Positions 1-8,259 of a stretch of DNA of 64,000 bases are shown one piece after another; position 1 is the stretch's first letter; each line of letters opens with the position of its first letter. A model generated the notes under the pieces. That model was not told where the DNA came from. It saw only the letters and a program-made list of their open reading frames with translations, and ran no database searches. The stretch spans positions 1 to 64,000 of the forward strand of contig NZ_JBHIKW010000010.1 in NCBI RefSeq assembly GCF_042138895.1. The letters run 5' to 3'. This DNA comes from Cedecea selenatireducens. GTDB lineage: Bacteria; Pseudomonadota; Gammaproteobacteria; Enterobacterales; Enterobacteriaceae. The position numbers were made by a program, and so were the translations under genes.

Positions 1-190
1 TTATCGCCAGACCATCCTTATATGTGGGTGCTCAGAGGCACAGGATACCGTTCGGTCTTGAGGCGACAGGGAATAAGGTTGCCGGGGCATAATCTCTCCC
101 ACGGGCTTGGAAGCACCAGGGCCAGGGGATGCTCACCGGCAACCTCCCGATGATCAGTCGGGGATCTTCCCCGCACTGGCGGGGAAGTTC
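1..190 (+). ncRNA. Candidate structured RNA, HEARO/omega-RNA-like
   Basis: No gene is seen here, but several helices nest well on the plus strand. Positions 4-13 pair with 54-58 plus 62-66 (TCGCC-AGACC with GGTCT and GGCGA). 28-31 pairs with 38-41. A perfect 9-bp long-range helix joins 77-85 (GGTTGCCGG) to 136-144 (CCGGCAACC). 146-150 pairs with 158-162 (CCCGA/TCGGG). 167-174 pairs with 179-186 (TTCCCCGC/GCGGGGAA). No T-run follows, so it is not a simple terminator. The helix order and the CCCGATGA element before a GGGGA/TCCCC hairpin recall HEARO RNAs, the omega RNAs of IscB/IsrB nucleases. That resemblance is from memory and untested. No nuclease gene follows, so it would be a standalone copy. 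Confidence 0.35.
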
Positions 191-219
191 AAGACATAAG
201 GGTCAGGGTGAGGGTAGAT

Positions 220-1545
220 TTACAGCGACTGGTGGCGGGTTTCTTTACTCAGCAGCAGCGCGATCAGCGTCAGCGCAGACATCGCCGCCAGATACACGCC
301 GACGTAGAACAGGCCGTAGTTAGCCTGCAGCCAGGTCGCGATATACGGTGCGACGGAAGCGCCGAGAATGGACGCGACGTTGTAGGAGAAAGAGGCGCCG
401 GTGTAACGCACTTCCGTCGGGAACATCTCCGGCAGCAGCGCGCCCATCGGGCCAAAGGTCAGCCCCATCAGGCTCAGGCCGATCAGCAGGTAGGCCATCA
501 CCAGCGCCTGGCTGCCTGAACCCAGCAGCGGCGGGAAGACGAACAGCGCAAACAGAATCATCAGGCTGGTTATTACAATCATGCTCTTGCGGCGGCCAAA
601 GGCATCCGCCAGGTAGCCCGCAATCGGCACCATCACGCCAAAGCCAATCACCGCCATCATCAGCATCCACAGCACGTCATTGCGTGAGAAGCCGAGGCCT
701 GCCGGGACCGGCGCGGTACTGAAGGTCATGGAGTAGACCGTCATGATGTAGAACAGCGTATAGGTTGCCAGCATGATGAAGGTGCCGAGGATGGTCGCCT
801 TCAGGTGTTTGGTCAGCAGCGTACCCATCGGCACTTTAACCTGCTTCCCGGCTTTAGCAATCTTCGCGAATACTGGCGTTTCATGCAGCGAAACACGGAC
901 ATAAAGCCCAATAATGACCAGAACCGCCGAAAGAATAAACGGCACACGCCAGCCCCAGGACATGAACTGCTCGTCGGTCAACAGCCAGGAGAGCAGCAGG
1001 AAGGTGCCGTTGGCGAAGAAGAAGCCGATAGGCGCACCCAGCTGCGGGAACGAGCCATACAGCGCGCGCTTGCGCGGCGGGGCGTTTTCCGTAGCCAATA
1101 GCGCCGCGCCGCCCCATTCACCGCCCAGGCCAAGACCCTGCCCAAAACGGGCCAGCGCCAGCAGCATCGGGGCAAAAATACCGATGGAGGCATAACCCGG
1201 CAGCAGGCCGATGACGACGGTTGAAATCCCCATCGTTAGCAGAGAAGCAACCAGCGTCACTTTGCGGCCAACGCGGTCGCCGAAGTGGCCGAACAGCGCC
1301 GAGCCAATCGGGCGGGCGACAAAAGCGATAGCGAAAGTGGCGAGAGACTGTAGCGTGGCGGCCGTCGGGTCACCCTGCGGGAAGAAGATGTGTGGGAATA
1401 CGATCACCGCCGCGGTGGCATAGATATAGAAGTCGAAGAACTCGATGGCCGTGCCGACCAGCGAAGCGACAACGACTTTTCCGCGTGAGTTTACGGGCGT
1501 GGCGTCAGCCCCGGTATCGAGAGTTGTGGCAACGGATGCTTGCAT
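220..1545 (-). CDS. yhjE: MHS-family MFS metabolite:proton symporter YhjE
   Basis: Inner-membrane transporter of the major facilitator superfamily, metabolite:H+ symporter branch (relatives of ShiA and ProP), substrate unknown. The 441 residues hold about 12 hydrophobic segments. The MFS loop motif GHFGDRVGRK lies between helices 2 and 3, and a second ADAFGRRKS loop lies between the two halves. The N-terminal half, from the EFFDFYIYATAAVIVFPHIF stretch onward, is close to E. coli YhjE as I recall it. In E. coli yhjD and yhjE are neighbours. Here an acetyltransferase gene lies between them on the same strand. The start is an ATG at 1545 with only a weak AAGAAAA ribosome-binding site. Confidence 0.9.
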   Translation of the reverse strand: MQASVATTLDTGADATPVNSRGKVVVASLVGTAIEFFDFYIYATAAVIVFPHIFFPQGDPTAATLQSLATFAIAFVARPIGSALFGHFGDRVGRKVTLVASLLTMGISTVVIGLLPGYASIGIFAPMLLALARFGQGLGLGGEWGGAALLATENAPPRKRALYGSFPQLGAPIGFFFANGTFLLLSWLLTDEQFMSWGWRVPFILSAVLVIIGLYVRVSLHETPVFAKIAKAGKQVKVPMGTLLTKHLKATILGTFIMLATYTLFYIMTVYSMTFSTAPVPAGLGFSRNDVLWMLMMAVIGFGVMVPIAGYLADAFGRRKSMIVITSLMILFALFVFPPLLGSGSQALVMAYLLIGLSLMGLTFGPMGALLPEMFPTEVRYTGASFSYNVASILGASVAPYIATWLQANYGLFYVGVYLAAMSALTLIALLLSKETRHQSL

Positions 1546-1741
1546 AGTTTTTTCTTATTTATGGCGAACGAAAGTCCATTTACGCATAGCAAAAGAAGCA
1601 TTTCAACGCGCCACGGCGGGCGGCTAAGCTCAAAAAACAGGCATTAAGTGAATAATTTTTAAGCCTGCGCGTAAGCTTCTATGAAATGCTTCACAAAATT
1701 TCCAAAATAGAGAATAAAACTGGTTTCAGGTTAAATAAAAG

Positions 1742-2398
1742 TTACCAGTTAGATTTATCTGCTAAGTTGGCCGGGTTGTCCCAGCGAGCGCAAAAACTTG
1801 CTGTCTCTCCGGACTGAAATTCCGGCAGGTGCGCCATTAATTTCTCCAGCGGCCAGTCCCACCAGGCGATGCGCTGCAGGCTTTCGGTGATTCCCTGCGG
1901 GAAGCGGCTGCGAATGGGTTTGGCTGGAACGCCACCGACGATGGTGTACGGCGGCACGTCTTTGCTGACCACCGCCCCGGCGGCAAGCACTGCGCCGTCG
2001 CCAACCGTTACGCCGGGCAGCACAATCACCCCGTGGCCAATCCACACGTCGTTACCAATCACCACCCGATCCTCACGGCGATGGGCAAAGAATGAAGTAT
2101 CGCGGCCAACGCCGGGCGCGTAATACTCCGGGCAGTAGGTAAAGCGGTGCTGTGACGGGCGATCCATCGGGTGATTGGGCGCGCCAAGGCGGACGTGGTT
2201 GGCGATAGCGGTGAATTTACCGATAACGCTATCCGCCACGCAGCAGTGTTCGCCGAGGTAGGAGAAGTCACCGAGGATGCTGTATTCCAGCACGCTGTTG
2301 GCGAGTATTTCGCACTGTTCGCCGAGGGTGGTTTCACGCAGGCGAACGCTGGGGTCAACAAAGGTTTTCTGGAGTTTGGGTGCGGCGGCGGTTGTCAT
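1742..2398 (-). CDS. Left-handed beta-helix (hexapeptide) acetyltransferase, phosphonate-cluster type
   Basis: Predicted cytoplasmic acyl-CoA-dependent O- or N-acetyltransferase of the LbH/hexapeptide family. Hexapeptide-type repeats cover about residues 20-65 and 105-165. A central loop carries NHPMDRPSQH, followed by the VIGNDVWIGHGVIVLPGV and VVSKDVPPYTIVGGVPAKPI blocks typical of XAT-like enzymes. The C-terminal WWDWPLEKL motif matches the subfamily often found in phosphonate-metabolism clusters, but no phn gene is present here, so the acceptor is unknown. An in-frame TTG lies at 2428. The ATG at 2398 is preferred because it begins nearer the conserved region, giving 218 aa. It lies between yhjD and yhjE, where E. 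coli has no gene. Confidence 0.8.
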   Translation of the reverse strand: MTTAAAPKLQKTFVDPSVRLRETTLGEQCEILANSVLEYSILGDFSYLGEHCCVADSVIGKFTAIANHVRLGAPNHPMDRPSQHRFTYCPEYYAPGVGRDTSFFAHRREDRVVIGNDVWIGHGVIVLPGVTVGDGAVLAAGAVVSKDVPPYTIVGGVPAKPIRSRFPQGITESLQRIAWWDWPLEKLMAHLPEFQSGETASFCARWDNPANLADKSNW

Positions 2399-2488
2399 GG
2401 CATGTTCTCTGGTCGGAGGTTTAGACAAGTGGGCCTGCTAACCCGAAGGTCGGCAGGCCACCTATCCTGACCGGAAAACATGACAGGA

Positions 2489-3547
2489 TTATTTATGCGT
2501 TTTGCCGGGCATTCTCGGGTCGTCTTTGTATTCTGCGGTGGCAATCCAGGCCGCGCAGAACAGCGTGAGGCGAGCGAAGAAGTAGAAGAAAGCCATCAGC
2601 CCCAGCACCGAACCAAAAGCGGCGCCGGAAGGCGAGCTGACCAGTTTTGGCAGGCTGTAGGTCATGATGATTTTGATCACCTCAAAACCGATAGCCGCAA
2701 TCATTGTGCCGCGAATAAGCGCCTTGCGACGCGGGCGGTGACGCGGCAGTCGCCAGAAGATCCAGAAGAACAGCAGGTAGTTAGCAAAAATCGAAATCGC
2801 CAGGCCGACAAAGTGCCAGGCCGGTTTTAGCCACTCGATGTCGCCCAGGTGGAGGAGGCCTATCAGCAGCGTCTGGGCCGAACCGGAAATCGAGGTAATC
2901 GACAGGGTGACGATCAGCGCAATCAGCAGGCCAATCAATGAAATAAAGTCACGCAGATATTTAATCCAGAATTTTTCCTGATCCTGCGGGCTGCGTTCCC
3001 ATTTATCCCGCGACTGGGCGCGCACCGCTTCACGCAGGTTGCCCATCCAGTTAATGCCGGAGTAGAGGGCAATGAGCAGCCCGACCAGGCCAACGGTGGT
3101 GCGCTGCTGAACCGCAGTGTTGATGGTGTTTTTAAGCGTGGCGGCAAGCGTTGGGTCGCTGACGTTCTCAAGGATTTTGGCAAAAATGTCTTCGAGCAGC
3201 GTGGGGTGCGAGGCAAGCACGTAGCCGCCCGCCGCGAAGGCCACCATCATGATGGGGATCAGCGACAGAAACGAGAAGTAGGTAATGGCGGCACCAAACT
3301 GGTTTCCCAGACGGTCATTAAAGCGTTCGGCCGCACGCAGCAGGTGAGCAATCATCGGCTGTCTGACCGTTTTGTTGACCGCGGATATGGTGCTGTTCAC
3401 CGCGGCGTTGCTGGTTTTAAGCTTCACCAGCGGTTCGTTCTCTGCGGGGTCGCTTTGAGCTTCATCCTGCTGAGTCTCGATAGGTATAACAGGCTCGTAT
3501 TCGAGCTCGTTGGTTGGGCGTTTTTCACGGTTATCCGGCGTCGTCAT
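2489..3547 (-). CDS. yhjD: YihY/BrkB-family inner membrane protein YhjD
   Basis: Integral inner-membrane protein of the YihY/virulence-factor BrkB family. In E. coli, altered YhjD suppresses the lethality of Kdo-less lipid A mutants, which suggests a role in lipid export; the native activity is not settled. The protein of about 352 aa has a hydrophilic N-terminal tail of about 75 residues, then the FNDRLGNQFGAAITYFSFLS block typical of the family and about six membrane segments. The ATG at 3547 is preferred over the ATG at 3598 because AAGGAAA precedes it with suitable spacing. It follows the yhjC-type regulator on the same strand, as in E. coli. Confidence 0.9.
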   Translation of the reverse strand: MTTPDNREKRPTNELEYEPVIPIETQQDEAQSDPAENEPLVKLKTSNAAVNSTISAVNKTVRQPMIAHLLRAAERFNDRLGNQFGAAITYFSFLSLIPIMMVAFAAGGYVLASHPTLLEDIFAKILENVSDPTLAATLKNTINTAVQQRTTVGLVGLLIALYSGINWMGNLREAVRAQSRDKWERSPQDQEKFWIKYLRDFISLIGLLIALIVTLSITSISGSAQTLLIGLLHLGDIEWLKPAWHFVGLAISIFANYLLFFWIFWRLPRHRPRRKALIRGTMIAAIGFEVIKIIMTYSLPKLVSSPSGAAFGSVLGLMAFFYFFARLTLFCAAWIATAEYKDDPRMPGKTHK

Positions 3548-3602
3548 CGGGTCAATTTTCCTTTTGCAGTGGCAGGATCTTAAGGAAATTATAGCCATAA
3601 CG

Positions 3603-4502
3603 CTAATCTACATAGGCTTTGAGTACGCCGGTTAGCCATTCCATAAACAAATGTACCCGCCGGGAGAGGTTGCGGCGATGCGGATAAAGCAGCGAAATCG
3701 GCATCGGCTCGGCGCGGTACTGCGGTAGAATCTCCACGAGGCTACCTTCTTTTAGCTGGGCTTTCACGCCCACGCGTGGGACCTGGATAATACCCAGCCC
3801 GGCAGCGCAGGCCGCCTGGTAAGTTTCCGTGCTGTTGACGGTAATCAGGCCGCCGGTTTTCACCCACTGCGTTGTTTTATCCAGCCAGACTTCAAAGCCC
3901 TGCGGGCGAGTGCCGAGGTTTTGGGCGTAATGCACCAGCGCGTGCGAAGCCAGATCGTCCAGGTTTTCAGGGTAGCCAAAGCGGCTGAGGTAGTCCGGGC
4001 TGGCGCAGTTGATCATGGTAAATTTTCCCAGCGGTCTGGCCACCAGACCCGAGTCTTTGAGGTGGCCCACGCGTACCACGCAGTCAAACCCTTCCCGGAC
4101 AACATCTACCATTCTGTCGCTGCTGCTAAGCTCCAGCTCTATGCCCGGATACTGCTGCAGAAATCCCGGCAGTTTAGGAATAATCAGGCCGCGCGCCAGC
4201 GTGACGGGCATATCGACCCTGATTCGCCCGCTGACGCTGGCAGGATCGTGCTGGAACAGGCCATCCAGCTCGTCGAGATTGGTTAGCAGGTCCCGGCAGC
4301 GTTCGTAATAAACCATGCCGTCCTGGGTGAGCTGAACCCGGCGCGTGGTGCGGTGCAGCAGGCGTGTTCCGAGCGAGGTTTCCAGCGCCTGAACCTGGCG
4401 CGAAACGCTGCCCTTCGGCAGCCCAAGGGTGTCTGCGGCGCGGGTAAAACTCTCCAGCTCGGCGACTCTCACGAAAAGCTGCATTGCATGTATTTTATCC
4501 AT
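3603..4502 (-). CDS. yhjC: LysR-family regulator, YhjC-like
   Basis: LysR-type transcriptional regulator of about 299 aa. The N-terminal winged HTH (about 1-60) contains RAADTLGLPKGSVSRQVQALE. The C-terminal periplasmic-binding-protein-like effector domain follows from about residue 90. The overall sequence, including the INCASPDYLSRFGYP stretch, is close to my memory of E. coli YhjC, which also lies upstream of yhjD. The ATG at 4502 (MDKIHAMQLF) is chosen because LysR proteins begin just before the HTH. An upstream in-frame start at 4607 would overlap the intergenic promoter region. It is divergent from the SDR gene at 4622, the usual arrangement for a LysR target. Confidence 0.85.
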   Translation of the reverse strand: MDKIHAMQLFVRVAELESFTRAADTLGLPKGSVSRQVQALETSLGTRLLHRTTRRVQLTQDGMVYYERCRDLLTNLDELDGLFQHDPASVSGRIRVDMPVTLARGLIIPKLPGFLQQYPGIELELSSSDRMVDVVREGFDCVVRVGHLKDSGLVARPLGKFTMINCASPDYLSRFGYPENLDDLASHALVHYAQNLGTRPQGFEVWLDKTTQWVKTGGLITVNSTETYQAACAAGLGIIQVPRVGVKAQLKEGSLVEILPQYRAEPMPISLLYPHRRNLSRRVHLFMEWLTGVLKAYVD

Positions 4503-4621
4503 CTTATCACCGCATTGTTGTTTGAATTGAAACAGTGAGGCGCATCTGGCCGTATTTATTGATTTTGTATCAGCTAATAAGCTGTACCTCAATGACCTGA
4601 CAGCCAAATAAGAGGTTTATC

Positions 4622-5380
4622 ATGAATCAACGTATCGCTTTAGTGACCGGCGGCAGCCGTGGATTAGGTAAAAACGCAGCGCTGAAGCTGGCTGCAAGAG
4701 GAATCGGTATTCTTCTGACTTACAACAGTAAGCAGCAGGAAGCCGAAGATGTTGTGCGTGAAATTGAGCAAAAAGGCGTAAAAGCCGCAGCAATACAGCT
4801 GAATGTCGGCGATTCCTCTACCTTTGCGGAGTTCGTTGAGCAGGTGATAGAGACGCTGAATAACGTCTGGCAGCGAGATACGTTTGATTATTTATTGAAC
4901 AATGCGGGGATCGGTCTTGAAGCGTCGTTTGCCGAGACCAGCGAAGCGCAGTTCGATGAAATAATGAACATCCATTTGAAAGGGCCTTTTTTCCTGACCC
5001 AGCGCCTTCTGCCGCTGATTAAAGACGGCGGGCGCATTCTGAATGTGTCCACCGGCCTGACCCGTTTCTCGCTGCCGGGTAAAGCCGCCTACGCTACGAT
5101 GAAAGGGGCGATGGAAGTGCTGACTAAGTATCAGGCCAAAGAGCTGGGCTCACGCGGGATTGCGGTGAATATCATCGCGCCGGGCGCTATTGCCACCGAT
5201 TTTAGCGGCGGTATCGTGCGGGATAACGAGCATGTGTCGAAAGCTATCGCCGCACAAACCGCGCTGGGGCGAGTAGGGCAGCCGGATGATATCGGCGATG
5301 CGATTGCGGCGATCCTCAGCGATGAGACCGGCTGGATGAATGCGCAGCGGATTGAAGTGTCCGGCGGGATGTTCCTTTAG
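4622..5380 (+). CDS. Short-chain dehydrogenase/reductase
   Basis: Classical SDR oxidoreductase of 252 aa with NAD(P)(H)-dependent carbonyl or alcohol activity expected; substrate unknown. The Rossmann nucleotide motif TGGSRGLG is at about 9-16, NNAG at about 91-94, the catalytic Ser lies in NVSTG, and YATMK supplies the catalytic Tyr and Lys at about 158-162. The C-terminal SGGMFL end is typical. The start ATG has GAGG nearby (AAGAGGTTTATCATG). It is divergent from the yhjC-like LysR gene with about 120 bp between their starts, so that regulator probably controls it. Confidence 0.85.
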   Translation: MNQRIALVTGGSRGLGKNAALKLAARGIGILLTYNSKQQEAEDVVREIEQKGVKAAAIQLNVGDSSTFAEFVEQVIETLNNVWQRDTFDYLLNNAGIGLEASFAETSEAQFDEIMNIHLKGPFFLTQRLLPLIKDGGRILNVSTGLTRFSLPGKAAYATMKGAMEVLTKYQAKELGSRGIAVNIIAPGAIATDFSGGIVRDNEHVSKAIAAQTALGRVGQPDDIGDAIAAILSDETGWMNAQRIEVSGGMFL

Positions 5381-5404
5381 TTTTTTGACCGTTCCCGGCA
5401 GGTG

Positions 5405-5441
5405 ACCCTCACCCTAACCCTCTCCCTAAAAGGGAGAGGGG
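5405..5441. repeat. Dispersed GC-rich palindromic repeat, copy A
   Basis: CCCTCACCC-TAACCC is followed by the hairpin CTCTCCCT-AAA-AGGGAGAG. The same pattern recurs at 45918-45954, 46052-46092 (inverted) and 56721-56757, always between genes. It lies between the convergent SDR and yieH genes, where it could act as a transcription barrier. Confidence 0.75.
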
Positions 5442-5452
5442 ATTAAAAAAAC

Positions 5453-6118
5453 CTACGCCGTAATCACCCAACCGCGTGCTTTCCACAAGCCCGGTAACTC
5501 GGCCAAATCGGTAAACGTCGTCACCTTTGGATGATCGATCGGTTTGTTATGCGGATCGGCACAGAAATAAAACACCTCCATTCCCGCCGCAATGCCCGAT
5601 TGCGCACCAGCCATAGAATCATCCACCAGAATGCAGTGCTCCACCCCAACCTTCATCTGTTCTGCCGCGTGGAACATCAGAGCCGGGTCTGGCTTCCAGC
5701 GCTGAATGTCGTAGCCGCTGTACAGCGTCTCCGGGAAGTAGGCGAGCATCCCGGTTTTGCCGAGAGAATGCTGCATCTTGCTGACCGGGCCGTTGGACAC
5801 CACGCACATCGGCTTTTTGATTTGCGCCAGCAGGGTGTTCGCCCCGGCGATTTCCTGAAGCTCGCTGTCGAACAGACGGGCGACTTCGGCTCGGTAAATC
5901 GCCTCAAGTTCTGGCTTCGGCAGGCTGGTGCCGTACTCGGCGTTGATTGTGTCGATAATTTCGTAGAGTTTGACGCCTTTAAAGGTCTTGAAGACATCTT
6001 CGAGCGCAAGCTGAATGCCGTATTGCGCAAACATATGCACGTAGGCTTTGGAGCAGATGACCTCGCTGTCGACCAGCGTTCCATCGCAGTCAAAAAACAC
6101 CGCTTCTATCCGGGACAT
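5453..6118 (-). CDS. yieH: HAD-superfamily phosphatase YieH (6-phosphogluconate phosphatase)
   Basis: Cytoplasmic HAD hydrolase of 221 aa; the E. coli orthologue dephosphorylates 6-phosphogluconate and related sugar phosphates. Motif I DCDGTLVDSE is at about 10-19 with the nucleophilic Asp at 10. Motif II is the VSNGP segment, motif III the KPDPALM lysine, and motif IV DDSMAG. The C-terminal YFCADPHNKPI stretch and WKARGW-ITA end match E. coli YieH. The start ATG is preceded by AAAGGAAA. It is divergent from adeP, as in E. coli. Confidence 0.93.
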   Translation of the reverse strand: MSRIEAVFFDCDGTLVDSEVICSKAYVHMFAQYGIQLALEDVFKTFKGVKLYEIIDTINAEYGTSLPKPELEAIYRAEVARLFDSELQEIAGANTLLAQIKKPMCVVSNGPVSKMQHSLGKTGMLAYFPETLYSGYDIQRWKPDPALMFHAAEQMKVGVEHCILVDDSMAGAQSGIAAGMEVFYFCADPHNKPIDHPKVTTFTDLAELPGLWKARGWVITA

Positions 6119-6167
6119 GCCATTTCCTTTCTCTCTGGTTTAACGTTTACTCTATGCTTTTTGCGCA

Positions 6168-6183
6168 ACGCAATCGATCCCGT
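6168..6183 (+). promoter_or_regulatory. Candidate PurR operator upstream of adeP
   Basis: ACGCAATCGATCCCGT matches the PurR consensus ACGCAAACGTTTGCGT at 12 of 16 positions, including both outer CG-containing ends. It lies about 105 bp upstream of the adeP start. E. coli adeP belongs to the purine regulon, which fits. Occupancy is an inference. Confidence 0.5.
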
Positions 6184-6286
6184 GGCGGTAATTTCAGCGA
6201 AAAAAGTGGATGATTTCCGTTATCCCCTGCCATTTTTGGTATAGGATAGCGGCGTATTTTTTCCTCTTTTAGTTCGGAAACCGATA

Positions 6287-7618
6287 ATGAGCCAACCACA
6301 GTCCACTCCGGAAACAACCCCGGGGCTGCTCGAACGCGCGTTCAAATTACGCGAACACGGTACTAACGCCCGCACCGAGGTGATCGCCGGGTTCACTACC
6401 TTCCTGACGATGGTGTATATCGTTTTTGTTAACCCACAGATCCTCGGCGCGGCCGGCATGGATACTCAGGCGGTATTCGTCACCACCTGCCTGATTGCGG
6501 CCTTTGGCAGCATCCTGATGGGCATTTTCGCCAACCTGCCCGTTGCGCTGGCACCGGCAATGGGCCTGAACGCTTTCTTCGCGTTCGTGGTGGTCGGTGC
6601 GATGGGAATTTCCTGGCAAGTCGGGATGGGCGCGATTTTCTGGGGCGCCGTTGGCCTGCTGTTGCTGACCATCTTCCGCGTTCGCTACTGGATGATTGCG
6701 AATATTCCGCTTGGCCTGCGCGTAGGCATCACCAGCGGTATCGGCCTGTTTATCGGCATGATGGGGCTGAAAAACGCCGGGATCATCGTGGCCAATAAAG
6801 AGACGCTGGTCAGCATCGGGAACCTGACTTCCCACAGCGTGCTGCTTGGCGCGCTGGGCTTCTTTATCATCGCGATTCTTGCTTCCCGTAACATCCACGC
6901 GGCCGTGCTGGTCTCCATCGTGGTGACCACGCTGCTGGGCTGGCTGCTGGGCGACGTGCAGTATCACGGCATCGTTTCTGCGCCACCCAGCGTGAGCAGC
7001 GTTGTGGGGCAGGTTGATCTGGCAGGCTCCCTGAATCTGGGCCTGGCGGGCGTTATCTTCTCCTTCATGCTGGTCAACCTGTTTGACTCCTCCGGCACCC
7101 TGATTGGCGTGACGGATAAAGCTGGGCTAACCGATGCGAAGGGCAAATTCCCGCGCATGAAGCAGGCGCTGTTCGTGGACAGTATCTCATCCGTGACCGG
7201 CTCTTTCTTTGGCACCTCTTCGGTTACCGCCTACATCGAAAGCTCTTCCGGCGTTTCCGTCGGTGGCCGCACCGGGCTGACCGCTATCGTGGTTGGCCTG
7301 CTGTTCCTGCTGGTTATCTTCCTGTCACCGCTGGCGGGCATGGTGCCGGCATACGCGGCCGCTGGTGCGCTGATTTATGTTGGCGTCCTGATGACCTCAA
7401 GCCTGGCCCGTGTGAAGTGGGATGACCTGACCGAAGCCGTTCCGGCGTTTGTTACCGCCGTGATGATGCCGTTCAGCTTCTCGATTACCGAAGGTATCGC
7501 TCTCGGCTTTATTTCCTACTGCGTCATGAAGCTGGGTACCGGCCGCTGGCGCGAGCTGAGTCCGTGCGTCGTCATCGTCGCGCTGCTGTTTGTGCTGAAA
7601 ATCGTGTTTGTTGATTAA
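6287..7618 (+). CDS. adeP: Adenine permease AdeP
   Basis: High-affinity adenine:H+ symporter of the NCS2/AzgA-like branch in the inner membrane (formerly YieG). The 443 residues have about 12-14 hydrophobic segments. Family marks are MGLNAFFAF in the first repeat, the matching NLFDSSGTLIGVT segment in the second half, and the TSSVTAYIESSSGVSVGGRTG block, all of which surround the substrate site in this family. It is divergent from yieH with a candidate PurR site between them. A strong hairpin terminator follows at 7637. Confidence 0.95.
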   Translation: MSQPQSTPETTPGLLERAFKLREHGTNARTEVIAGFTTFLTMVYIVFVNPQILGAAGMDTQAVFVTTCLIAAFGSILMGIFANLPVALAPAMGLNAFFAFVVVGAMGISWQVGMGAIFWGAVGLLLLTIFRVRYWMIANIPLGLRVGITSGIGLFIGMMGLKNAGIIVANKETLVSIGNLTSHSVLLGALGFFIIAILASRNIHAAVLVSIVVTTLLGWLLGDVQYHGIVSAPPSVSSVVGQVDLAGSLNLGLAGVIFSFMLVNLFDSSGTLIGVTDKAGLTDAKGKFPRMKQALFVDSISSVTGSFFGTSSVTAYIESSSGVSVGGRTGLTAIVVGLLFLLVIFLSPLAGMVPAYAAAGALIYVGVLMTSSLARVKWDDLTEAVPAFVTAVMMPFSFSITEGIALGFISYCVMKLGTGRWRELSPCVVIVALLFVLKIVFVD

Positions 7619-7636
7619 AGCGACAGCAGAAATAAA

Positions 7637-7666
7637 AACGCCAGTCATGCGACTGGCGTTTTTTTT
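7637..7666. terminator. Bidirectional terminator between adeP and chrR
   Basis: A perfect 10-bp stem AACGCCAGTC/GACTGGCGTT with loop ATGC is followed by eight T on the plus strand. On the minus strand the same stem is followed by TTTTTA. It can therefore end both convergent genes. Confidence 0.9.
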
Positions 7667-7675
7667 GGCCCGGAA

Positions 7676-8242
7676 TCAGGCTTTCACGCGCTTGATATAA
7701 TCGCCAAAGGCGGTGAGCTGCCCGGTCAGATGGTCAAGCGTGCTTTGATCGACCACTTCGCCGCTCTGTGGGTCAACTTTGTTCTGGATAACGCCGCCCA
7801 TAAACTCCGGCTTGTTCATCACCATCGCGTCGAGGAAGACGAGGATTTGGCGCAGGTGATACTGGCAGCGTGCGCCGCCGATGGCGCCCATGGAGCTGGT
7901 TTGAATCAGCACAGGCTTGCCGGCCAGCGGCTGCTCAGGCAGGCGGGAGAGCCAGTCAATGGCGTTTTTCAGGCCGCCCGGCACCGAATAGTTGTATTCC
8001 GGCGTGACAATCACCACGCCGTCCGCCTGGCGAATCTGCCCGGCAATGGCTTCTACGCTCTGAGGGAAACCTTCTTCCTGCTGAATGTCGGCATCGTACA
8101 GCGGAATGTCACCGATGGACGGCAGGGCATCTATCTGCATACCTGCCGGGGCAATGTTCGGCAGCGTGCGGGCGACCATTGCGTTAAATGAACCCTTACG
8201 CAGGCTCCCCAGTAAAGTCACTATCTTCAACGAATCAGACAT
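7676..8242 (-). CDS. chrR: NADPH-dependent FMN quinone/chromate reductase ChrR
   Basis: Cytoplasmic flavodoxin-fold reductase of 188 aa (YieF/ChrR) that reduces quinones and chromate and protects against oxidative stress. The FMN phosphate-binding segment GSLRKGSFNAMVA is at about 12-24. TPEYNYSVPGGLKNAIDWLSR at about 79-99 is the family signature. The SSMGAIGGARCQYHLRQIL block lines the flavin and dimer interface. The start ATG has AAGGAG upstream. yieE lies immediately upstream on the same strand with a gap of 17 nt, as in E. coli, so the two are probably cotranscribed. Confidence 0.93.
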   Translation of the reverse strand: MSDSLKIVTLLGSLRKGSFNAMVARTLPNIAPAGMQIDALPSIGDIPLYDADIQQEEGFPQSVEAIAGQIRQADGVVIVTPEYNYSVPGGLKNAIDWLSRLPEQPLAGKPVLIQTSSMGAIGGARCQYHLRQILVFLDAMVMNKPEFMGGVIQNKVDPQSGEVVDQSTLDHLTGQLTAFGDYIKRVKA

Positions 8243-8259
8243 TGGTACTCCTTTATGCG

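Noticed and set aside
160..192. CRISPR-like repeat (CCCCGC...GCGGGG as in type I-E repeats)
   Set aside because: Only one copy is present with no spacers and no cas genes; it fits better as the 3' hairpin of a structured RNA.
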